This document shows, in pieces, positions 1 through 5,993 of a DNA stretch of 9,620 nucleotides. Source of the stretch: an uncultured Pseudomonadota bacterium (lineage in GTDB: Bacteria > Pseudomonadota > Gammaproteobacteria > Burkholderiales > Casimicrobiaceae); NCBI GenBank assembly GCA_937958295.1, contig CALFEY010000164.1:1-9620 (forward strand), in the 5' to 3' direction. Numbering within the stretch: position 1 is the stretch's first letter; each line of letters starts with the position of its first letter. The notes under the pieces are model-generated. The model was not told where the DNA came from and did no database searches. It saw only the letters and a list, made by a program, of their open reading frames with translations. Both the position numbers and the translations under genes were made by a program.

Positions 1-515
1 ACCATGATCACTACCTGACTCGGCGGCATCTTGACCGCCACGGCCAGATCGACGTGCTCTGCAACATCGCCGGCGGCTTTCGCATGGGACCTCCCGTGCA
101 CGAGACGCCGCCGGCCGACTTCGACTTCATGTTTGGCATCAACACGCGCACGGTGGTTAACACGGCGCGTGCCGTGGTGCCGCGGATGCTGGCGGCAGGC
201 CGGGGCAAGATCGTGAATGTGGGGGCCTTCGGGGCTTTGAAGGGCGCGGCCCACATGGGGGCCTACATCGCCTCGAAGAGCGCCGTGATCCGCCTCACCG
301 AATCGATGGCGGCCGAGCTGCGCGAGCGCAACATCAACGTGAACTGCGTGTTGCCCACCACGCTCGATACGCCCGAGAACCGCGCCGCGATGCCCGAAGC
401 TGATCCGGCGAAGTGGGTTGCTCCGGCTGACCTCGCCAACGTGATCGTCTTCCTGGCCTCCGACACCGCCCGCGCCATTCACGGCGCGGCGATTCCCGTC
501 ACCGGCTTGAGCTAG
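1..515 (+). CDS. SDR-family oxidoreductase, 3' part (5' end outside window)
   Basis: This is the C-terminal ~170 residues of a short-chain dehydrogenase/reductase, which would use NAD(P)(H) to reduce or oxidise a carbonyl or alcohol; the substrate cannot be told. The frame is open to the left edge with no stop, so the Rossmann N-terminus (usually ~60-70 residues with the glycine-rich cofactor motif) lies outside. Visible family marks, numbered from the first full codon at base 3, are the NIAGG motif (residues 21-25, the NxAG element), an Asn at 47 (FGIN), the catalytic YIASK motif (Tyr88, Lys92), the following helix with NINVNCVLPT, and the C-terminal HGAAIPVTG typical of the family. The residue 13 before the Tyr, normally the catalytic Ser, is Ala here (NVGAFGAL). 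A GTG at 54 is an internal codon, not the start, because coding similarity (GQIDVL) continues upstream of it. The stop TAG interlocks with the stop of the opposing hydrolase gene. Confidence 0.9.
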   Translation, partial: HDHYLTRRHLDRHGQIDVLCNIAGGFRMGPPVHETPPADFDFMFGINTRTVVNTARAVVPRMLAAGRGKIVNVGAFGALKGAAHMGAYIASKSAVIRLTESMAAELRERNINVNCVLPTTLDTPENRAAMPEADPAKWVAPADLANVIVFLASDTARAIHGAAIPVTGLS

Positions 516-1210
516 CGCCGGTCGTCGCGCGTCGTCCCCACCACGCCCATCCAGTCGCGCATCGCGGCGGCGAGCGCGGCGCGCACGTCGGCGTCACGGC
601 GCCCCGAGCGCGCCGGAACGTGAAAGGCGTGGTCGGCGCTCTCGAACGTCACGAGCGTGGCCCGCGGCCCCAGCGCTGTCACCTCGGGCAAGAGGAAGGC
701 AAGATCGGCCAGGTCGTCGTTCGTGCCCTGGAGGAAGAGCATCGGAATCGCGACGTTGGCGAGGTGCGCAGCGCGATCGCGCGCGGGCTTGCCGGCGGGA
801 TGCAGCGGAAATCCCACGAAGGCCAGCCCCTTCACGCCGGGCAGGGCCGACGCGGCCTGCGCCTGCGAGGCCATGCGCCCGCCGAAGGACTTGCCCCCGG
901 CAAAGAGCGACGTACCCGGGGCCCGTAGTGCGGCCGTTGCCACCGCCGCGCGGACCGTGGCATGCGCGAGCGCTGGCGAATCCACGCGCTTGCTGCCCCG
1001 CTCCATGTACGGAAACTGGTAACGCAGCGTGGCGATGTCGCGGGCGGCGAGGTCGGTGGCGAGCGCGGCCATGAACGGGTGGCGCATGCCCGCCCCTGCG
1101 CCGTGGGCGAAGACGTACGTCGCGATCGCCGCCGCAGGCGCCTGCCACAGTCCCGAGACCTGCGTGCCGTCGGGGAGCGCGATGGTGACGGGCTCCTCCT
1201 CCGCCGTCAT
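512..1210 (-). CDS. Alpha/beta hydrolase of the TEX30/KANL3-like (dienelactone hydrolase-like) type
   Basis: Predicted 232-residue soluble alpha/beta-hydrolase with no signal peptide. The oxyanion-side motif HGAGAG is at 36-41, the nucleophile elbow GGKSFGG places the catalytic Ser at 108, an acid follows in GTNDDLAD (Asp165 or Asp166), and the catalytic His is in SADHAFHV (His194). The full triad is therefore present in the normal order. The GAGAG-type motif and small size fit the bacterial hydrolases related to TEX30/KANL3; the substrate is unknown, probably an ester or thioester. The ATG at 1210 is chosen because upstream residues in the same frame overlap the DUF72 gene and look non-coding. 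The Shine-Dalgarno sequence is weak (GGCGGTGG just upstream). The gene starts 22 nt after the DUF72 stop and is probably co-transcribed with it. Its TAG stop is antiparallel to, and overlaps, the SDR stop. Confidence 0.88.
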   Translation of the reverse strand: MTAEEEPVTIALPDGTQVSGLWQAPAAAIATYVFAHGAGAGMRHPFMAALATDLAARDIATLRYQFPYMERGSKRVDSPALAHATVRAAVATAALRAPGTSLFAGGKSFGGRMASQAQAASALPGVKGLAFVGFPLHPAGKPARDRAAHLANVAIPMLFLQGTNDDLADLAFLLPEVTALGPRATLVTFESADHAFHVPARSGRRDADVRAALAAAMRDWMGVVGTTRDDRR

Positions 1211-1232
1211 GACCACCGCCAGGCGCCCGGCA

Positions 1233-1937
1233 TCACGCGACGGCGTCCATGAGCTTTCGCGCGTACGCGGGCGCCGTGGGCTCATGCATGAAGTACACGT
1301 GCGCGGTGCCCCAGCCCGTGGCGGCCAAGCGGCCCGCCCACGCCCGCAGGTCGTCGTCAGTGTAGGTCTCCAGGCGCAGGCGCACATAGCCGAACGGGGC
1401 CGTCTCCACGAGCGGCGGCGGTGCGCTGTCCTCGCGCTCCGATAGACACAGCGCGACGCCCGCGGAGCTCAGCGCGGCATACACCTCGTCGTCGAACCAG
1501 GTCTCGTTGCGGAACTCGAAGGCCGCCCCGTGCCCGGCCGGCAGGCGCTCGAGGAAGGCGGTGAGCCGAGGCAGGTCCTTCTTCAGATTGGGCGGAAGCT
1601 GGAAAAGCACGGGACCGCGCTTGTCGCCCAACCCCACGAGGTTCGCGTACAGGTAGGCCAGCGACTCCGCGGCGGCGTCACCTTTGAGGCGGGCGAGGTG
1701 CGTGATGCGCCGCGAAGCCTTGATGGCGAAGCGAAACCCCGCGGGCGTGATGGCCGCCCAGTTCTCGAGGACCGAGATCTTCGGCATCCGGTAGAAGGTG
1801 TTGTTGATCTCCACGGTGGGCAACCGCTCGGCGTAGAACGGCAGCATCGCGTCCGCGTCGATCTTCTCGGGGTAGAAGGGGCCCTTCCACTCCTTGAACG
1901 AATAGCCGCTGGCACCGGCTACGATCTGGCATGGCAT
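1233..1937 (-). CDS. DUF72 (YecE-like) family protein
   Basis: A 234-residue protein of the DUF72/YecE family, which has a TIM-barrel-like fold and no settled biochemical role. Family marks in order are GASGYSFKEWKGPFYP at 8-23, VEINNTFYRMP at 42-52, FAIKASRRITH at 70-80, GPVLFQLPPN at 108-117, the FEFRNETWF stretch ending at 148, YVRLR at 184-188 and VYFMHEP at 214-220. Many relatives have an Asn-rich YFNN-type motif at the last site; here it is FMHEP. The length is normal for the family. The ATG at 1937 is supported by GAAGG 7 nt upstream and by the conserved motif starting almost immediately after it. A longer in-frame extension to 2111 has no family similarity and would cross the divergent promoter region. 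It is the first gene of a - strand pair with the alpha/beta hydrolase and is divergent from the UPF0104 gene. Confidence 0.92.
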   Translation of the reverse strand: MPCQIVAGASGYSFKEWKGPFYPEKIDADAMLPFYAERLPTVEINNTFYRMPKISVLENWAAITPAGFRFAIKASRRITHLARLKGDAAAESLAYLYANLVGLGDKRGPVLFQLPPNLKKDLPRLTAFLERLPAGHGAAFEFRNETWFDDEVYAALSSAGVALCLSEREDSAPPPLVETAPFGYVRLRLETYTDDDLRAWAGRLAATGWGTAHVYFMHEPTAPAYARKLMDAVA

Positions 1938-1978
1938 GTTGTAGCCTTCATTTTCGAAACGAACGCTTGCCCCGGCTT

Positions 1979-1993
1979 TTCCCCTGACGGGAA
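1979..1993. repeat. Inverted repeat TTCCC-N5-GGGAA in the divergent region
   Basis: Perfect 5-bp arms TTCCC (1979-1983) and GGGAA (1989-1993) flank CTGAC. The site lies about 50 bp upstream of the DUF72 ATG and 110 bp upstream of the UPF0104 ATG, inside the weak candidate promoter spacer. It could be an operator for a dimeric regulator or chance in GC-rich DNA. Confidence 0.3.
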
Positions 1994-2073
1994 CAATGGT
2001 ACGGTAGGGCTTGAAGGCGCGAGGATAACGCGTCACCGCGCCGCGGCTGCCCACCGCGAGCCGTAGTCCACTC

Positions 2074-2103
2074 GGAGGAGAACCCGCGCAGGCGGGCCGC
2101 GAC
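2074..2103 (+). promoter_or_regulatory. Distant Shine-Dalgarno plus small hairpin before UPF0104 start
   Basis: A strong GGAGGAG lies at 2074-2080, 23 nt before the ATG at 2104, which is too far for normal initiation. Between them sits a perfect stem, CCCGC (2083-2087) and GCGGG (2092-2096), with loop GCAG. If this folds in the mRNA, the SD and ATG become separated by 2+7=9 nt of unpaired sequence, an ordinary spacing. There is no ATG, GTG or TTG in this frame between the SD and 2104, so no closer start explains the SD. The role is inferred. Confidence 0.4.
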
Positions 2104-3165
2104 ATGATCATTCAGTCCATCTTGAAGGGACTGCGCGCCGCTGCGCGGTTCTGCCAGCAGACCATCGGCTGGAACCGGATCGCGCTGGCAATCTCGCTCG
2201 GGATCATTGCCGTCGCGCTGGTGGTGCTGCACCGGATGCTGCAGGGGATCGACATCGACGATGTCATCTTCGCTATCCGCGCCACTCCCTGGCACGATAT
2301 CGCCCTCGCGGCGCTGTTCGTGGCCGCGGCCTACTTCACCCTCACCTTCTACGACTTCTTCGCGCTGCGCCAGATCGGCAAGAAGCACGTCCCCTACCGC
2401 ATCGCGGCGCTGGGCGGCTTTACGAGCTATTCGGTGGGCCACAACGTGGGGGCCACCGTCTTCACCGGTGGTGCCGTCCGCTATCGCATCTACTCCGCCC
2501 AGGGCCTCGATGCCATCGACGTGGCCAAGGTCTGCTTCCTCGCCGGCCTCACCTTCTGGCTCGGCAATGCCACGGTACTGGGCCTCGGCATCCTCGTGGA
2601 GCCGGAGGCGGCGAGCCGCATCGACCAGCTGCCCCCGATCCTCAACCGCTTCCTCGCCATCGTGGTGCTCACGGTGCTCGTGGGCTACGTGTGGTGGGTG
2701 TCGCGCGGGGATCGCGCCATGGGTCGTGGCGGCTGGCGGGTGCGGCTGCCGAACGGGCGCTCCACCCTCGTGCAGATCGGGATCGGCATCGTCGACCTCG
2801 CCTGCTGCGCCCTCGCGATGTACGCGCTCATGCCCGCCGAGCCCGACATCGGTTTCATCACCCTCGCCGTGATCTTCGTGTCGGCCACGCTCCTCGGCTT
2901 CGCGAGCCATGCGCCGGGCGGCATCGGGGTGTTCGACGCCGCGATGCTCGTGGCGCTCGCGATGTTCGATCGGGAGGAGCTCCTGGCGAGCCTGCTGCTG
3001 TTCCGGCTCCTCTACTACATCGTCCCCTTCACGCTCGCCTTGCTGATCCTCGGCGTGCGCGAGATCGTGATCAGCGTCGTGGGCAGTCGCACGTTCACGC
3101 CAGCCACGGGGATCGAGGCCGCCGGCCCGCTCAAGTCGGAGATCGACCGCACGCCGCGCGGCTGA
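2104..3165 (+). CDS. UPF0104 / lysylphosphatidylglycerol-synthase-TM-type integral membrane protein
   Basis: A 353-residue inner-membrane protein matching the flippase-like transmembrane half of MprF (LPG_synthase_TM, UPF0104). It lacks the C-terminal aminoacyl-transfer domain of full MprF, so lysyl-PG synthesis is not expected; a role in lipid translocation or envelope homeostasis is inference. About seven to eight hydrophobic segments are visible, roughly 25-43, 64-83, 100-120, 140-162, 182-199, 222-243, 250-268 and 293-325. Family marks are FYDFFALRQIGKKHVPY (82-98), SVGHNVGATVFTGGAVRYRIY (110-130) and HAPGGIGVFDAAM (269-281). The C-terminal ~25 residues are hydrophilic. The ATG at 2104 is the first start after a distant SD and hairpin (separate entry). 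It is divergent from DUF72 and ends 58 nt before ligD, in the same direction, so it may be co-transcribed with the NHEJ genes. Confidence 0.9.
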   Translation: MIIQSILKGLRAAARFCQQTIGWNRIALAISLGIIAVALVVLHRMLQGIDIDDVIFAIRATPWHDIALAALFVAAAYFTLTFYDFFALRQIGKKHVPYRIAALGGFTSYSVGHNVGATVFTGGAVRYRIYSAQGLDAIDVAKVCFLAGLTFWLGNATVLGLGILVEPEAASRIDQLPPILNRFLAIVVLTVLVGYVWWVSRGDRAMGRGGWRVRLPNGRSTLVQIGIGIVDLACCALAMYALMPAEPDIGFITLAVIFVSATLLGFASHAPGGIGVFDAAMLVALAMFDREELLASLLLFRLLYYIVPFTLALLILGVREIVISVVGSRTFTPATGIEAAGPLKSEIDRTPRG

Positions 3166-3211
3166 CGGGCGTCGCTCGCGCCGTCCGCTCGCCGGGCCCC
3201 AAAGGCGCTCG

Positions 3212-3217
3212 TAGAAT
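3212..3217 (+). promoter_or_regulatory. ligD: Candidate -10 element (TAGAAT) directly before ligD, possible leaderless start
   Basis: TAGAAT, five of six matches to TATAAT, ends 6 nt before the ligD ATG, so transcription would begin at or next to the initiation codon. No Shine-Dalgarno sequence is visible before ligD, which agrees with a leaderless or near-leaderless mRNA. No good -35 is seen at 16-18 bp upstream, so the promoter is a suggestion. It would give ligD its own promoter independent of the UPF0104 gene. Confidence 0.4.
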
Positions 3218-3223
3218 CCGCGG

Positions 3224-5932
3224 ATGGCCGCCGATCCGCTGCGCGAGTACGCCCGCAAGCGCACCTTCTCCGCCACGCCCGAACCCGCGGCGGCCGTGCC
3301 GAAGGGCGCGGGCGGCCCCCTGCTCTTCGTCATCCAGCAACATGCGGCGTCGCGGCTGCATTACGACCTGCGCCTGGAGTGCGATGGCGTGCTCAAGTCC
3401 TGGGCCGTTCCGAAGGGCCCTTCGCTCGCCCGCAGCGACAAGCGGCTGGCGATGCAGACCGAGGATCATCCCTTCGCCTATGCGAGCTTCGAAGGCGTGA
3501 TTCCCGCGGGGCAGTACGGCGCGGGCACGATGATCGTGTGGGACGCGGGCGTGTACTCCCCCGACGAAGGCGGTACCTGGTTCCATGATCGGGCCACCGC
3601 CCAGGCCGAGGTCCGCGCGGGCCTCGCGGCGGGCAAGCTCTCGTTCCTGCTCCGCGGCGAAAAGATCAAGGGCTCCTTCGCGCTCGTGCGCACCAAGGAC
3701 GCGGAGCAGTGGCTGCTCATCAAGCACAAGGACCGCTTCGTGAGCGACCGCGACCCGCTCGCCGACGAACGCTCGATCCTATCGGGACGCACGGTGGCCG
3801 AGCTCAGGTTCTTTCCCGGTGCGGGGCTCGCCGCCGATGCACTTGTGCCGCGCGGCACCGTGGGGCCAATGCCGGCGCCGTTCCCGCCCATGCTCGCGGA
3901 GATCGGCGAGGCCCCTTTTCACCGCGACGGCTGGGCCTGGGAGCCCAAGCTCGACGGCTACCGCGTGCTCGCATACGTCGACGACGCCGGCGTGCTCCTG
4001 CGCTCGCGCCGCGGCTTAGAGCTCGCCGACCGCTTTCCGCGAGTCACCGCCGAGCTCGCGGCGCAGAGCGTCGACGGCCTCATCCTCGATGGCGAGCTCG
4101 TGGCCTTCGATGCCGCCGGCCGGCCGTCCTTCGGGGCGATGCAGGAACGCTTCCAGCTCAAGTCCGCGCGCGACATCGCGCAGGCGGACGCCACGGTCCC
4201 GGTGGTCTTCTTCGCCTTCGATCTGCTCTACTTCGCCGGCATCGACCTGCGTGCGCGTGCCTACGACGAGCGTCGCCGCTTCCTGGCGCAGTGCCTGCTG
4301 CCGTCGCCGCTCGTGCAGCGCGTGCACGTGGAAAGCGATGGCGTCGCGTTGCACCGGGCGGCCATCGCCGCGGGCTTCGAGGGGGTGGTGGGCAAGCGCC
4401 TGGACAGTCGCTACGAAAGTGGGCGGCGGGCGGCCACCTGGCTCAAGGTCAAGCCCGGCCACACCGCCGAGTTCGTGATCGGCGGCTACACGCAAGGCAA
4501 GGGATCGCGCGCGTCGCTCGGCGCCGTGCTCGTGGGCTACTGGGACGACACGGGATTGCGCTATGCCTCGCACGTGGGATCGGGCTTCGACGATCGCTCG
4601 CTCGCCGCGGTCAAGGCCGCGCTGGTCCCCTTGAAGCGCAGGACGCGCCCGTTCGTGGACGAGCCCGAGCGCAACGCACCCACCACCTGGGTCGAGCCGC
4701 AGGTGGTGGCCGAAGTCACCTTCCAGGCCTGGACCGACGACGATCACCTGCGCGCCCCGGTGTTCCTGCGCCTGCGCGACGATCTCGACGCGCAAGCGGT
4801 GCGCCGGCCCAGGGGCGCGGCCCCGCCGCCGGACGCGGGCGAGGGGCAAGCGGCGTCCCCCGACGTGATCGGCGAGGTGGTGGCGCAACTCACAAGGGCA
4901 CGCAATAACGCCACGATCGAAGTTGCCTCGCACGGGCTCAAGCTCACCAACCTCGATCGCGTGTACTGGCCCGCCGACGACGCGCGCGGCGTCCCGACGC
5001 TGACCAAGCGCGACCTCCTTGTGTACCTAGCGCGCGTGTCACCCTACATGCTGCCGCACCTGGCCGACCGACCGCTCACCATGATCCGCATGCCGGAGGG
5101 CATCGGCGGCCAGCGCTTCTTCCAGAAGCACTGGGAGCAGGCGCGGCCCGCCTTCGTGGATGAGATCACGGTGTTCTCCGACCACAAGGACGAGTCGCAC
5201 CAGTACCTCCTGTGCCAGAACCTGCCCACGCTCCTGTGGCTCGCGCAGTCGGGCACGCTCGAATATCACGTGTGGCACTCCCGCGCCCGCCCCGGCCCCG
5301 ACGCCAGCACGGACAGCACCGACTACGCGACCTCGGTCGCGTCGCTCGAGGGCTCGATCCTCAACTACCCCGACTACGTGCTGTTCGACCTCGATCCGTA
5401 CATCTACTCCGGCAAGGAGGCCAAAGGCGCGGAACCCGAGCTCAACACGATCGCCTTCGAGAAGGGCAAGGAGGTGGCGTTCTGGCTGCGCGAGCTCCTG
5501 AGCGGCATGGGCCTCGAGCCCATCGTCAAGACATCCGGCAAAACCGGCCTGCACGTCTTCGTGCCGATACGGCGCACCATCGACTTCGATGCCGCCCGTC
5601 ACGTGTCCGAGCTCGTGGGGGCGCATCTCATGCGGCTGCATCCGAAGGACATCACCCAGGAGTGGAGCATCCCGAAACGGACAGGCAAAATCTTCATGGA
5701 CTACAATATGAATGTCCGCGGCAAGACGTTGAACGTGGCGTATTCGCCGCGAGGCGAGCCCGGGGCTCCGGTCTCGATGCCGCTAGAGTGGGAAGAGTTG
5801 GCCGGCGCACACCCGCTCGACTTCACGATCCGCAACGCCCCGGAGCGCCTTGCTCGAACGGGCGACCGTTGGCGCAGCGCCCTGGACCGCAAGCAGAGCC
5901 TTGAGGAGGCCCTGTCAAGGCCCAAGGGATGA
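3224..5932 (+). CDS. ligD: Multifunctional ATP-dependent DNA ligase D (NHEJ), PE-LIG-POL
   Basis: A 902-residue NHEJ repair enzyme with three domains in the Pseudomonas-type order. The N-terminal 3'-phosphoesterase (about 10-170) has His40, HYDLRLE with His46, Asp48 and Arg50, then EDHPFAY with His82 and Tyr86. These line up, two residues earlier, with the known P. aeruginosa LigD active site (His42, His48, Asp50, Arg52, His84, Tyr88). The ATP-dependent ligase (about 215-525) has EPKLDGYR with the adenylated Lys242, DGELVAFD at 289-296, EGVVGKR at 386-392 and WLKVK at 406-410. A Pro/Gly/Ala linker (about 527-560) leads to the primase-type polymerase (about 565-895), with the metal-binding DLD at 722-724, SGKTGLHVFVP at 771-781 and a third acid at Asp826 (FMDYN). 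All three activities should be intact. It is somewhat longer than the ~840-residue P. aeruginosa LigD, partly through insertions around the polymerase DLD. The start ADPLREYARKR is typical. Ku follows after 61 nt. Confidence 0.98.
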   Translation: MAADPLREYARKRTFSATPEPAAAVPKGAGGPLLFVIQQHAASRLHYDLRLECDGVLKSWAVPKGPSLARSDKRLAMQTEDHPFAYASFEGVIPAGQYGAGTMIVWDAGVYSPDEGGTWFHDRATAQAEVRAGLAAGKLSFLLRGEKIKGSFALVRTKDAEQWLLIKHKDRFVSDRDPLADERSILSGRTVAELRFFPGAGLAADALVPRGTVGPMPAPFPPMLAEIGEAPFHRDGWAWEPKLDGYRVLAYVDDAGVLLRSRRGLELADRFPRVTAELAAQSVDGLILDGELVAFDAAGRPSFGAMQERFQLKSARDIAQADATVPVVFFAFDLLYFAGIDLRARAYDERRRFLAQCLLPSPLVQRVHVESDGVALHRAAIAAGFEGVVGKRLDSRYESGRRAATWLKVKPGHTAEFVIGGYTQGKGSRASLGAVLVGYWDDTGLRYASHVGSGFDDRSLAAVKAALVPLKRRTRPFVDEPERNAPTTWVEPQVVAEVTFQAWTDDDHLRAPVFLRLRDDLDAQAVRRPRGAAPPPDAGEGQAASPDVIGEVVAQLTRARNNATIEVASHGLKLTNLDRVYWPADDARGVPTLTKRDLLVYLARVSPYMLPHLADRPLTMIRMPEGIGGQRFFQKHWEQARPAFVDEITVFSDHKDESHQYLLCQNLPTLLWLAQSGTLEYHVWHSRARPGPDASTDSTDYATSVASLEGSILNYPDYVLFDLDPYIYSGKEAKGAEPELNTIAFEKGKEVAFWLRELLSGMGLEPIVKTSGKTGLHVFVPIRRTIDFDAARHVSELVGAHLMRLHPKDITQEWSIPKRTGKIFMDYNMNVRGKTLNVAYSPRGEPGAPVSMPLEWEELAGAHPLDFTIRNAPERLARTGDRWRSALDRKQSLEEALSRPKG

Positions 5933-5937
5933 CGTCC

Positions 5938-5957
5938 CTGTTGCGGGTTTGCAACAG
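5938..5957 (+). repeat. Perfect hairpin / inverted repeat at the ligD-ku junction
   Basis: Perfect 7-bp arms CTGTTGC (5938-5944) and GCAACAG (5951-5957) flank the loop GGGTTT. It starts 6 nt after the ligD stop and ends 24 nt before the ku SD. No U-tract follows, so it is not a classical intrinsic terminator. It could be an mRNA-stabilising or processing hairpin that sets different LigD and Ku levels, or a DNA operator for an internal ku promoter. Confidence 0.5.
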
Positions 5958-5993
5958 ACGGCCCGGCACCGCATCGCCGGCAGGAGACAGACC

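Larger units (their letters stand above)
1938..2103. promoter_or_regulatory. Divergent intergenic region between DUF72 and UPF0104 genes
   Basis: This 166-bp segment must hold the promoters of both divergent transcription units. No strong sigma-70 pair is visible. The best + strand candidate is TTGCCC (1967-1972) with AACAAT (1992-1997), four of six matches each but a long 19-bp spacer. An inverted repeat (1979-1993) lies within that spacer, where a repressor could act. The DUF72 ribosome site (GAAGG) lies at its left end and an unusually distant GGAGGAG for the UPF0104 gene at its right end. The promoter assignment is inference only. Confidence 0.35.

Noticed and set aside
2104..3165. Full MprF (lysylphosphatidylglycerol synthase)
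   Set aside because: Only the membrane-type domain is present; the aminoacyl-transferase C-terminal domain is absent, so the MprF name is not justified.
1948..3333. A 461-codon open frame on the - strand opposite the UPF0104 gene
   Set aside because: Highly charged low-complexity translation (Glu/His/Arg/Gly) with no domain; an antisense shadow of a well-supported membrane protein gene.
4016..4933. A 305-codon open frame on the - strand inside ligD
   Set aside because: Antisense to the ligase domain with its motifs intact; no domain and biased composition.
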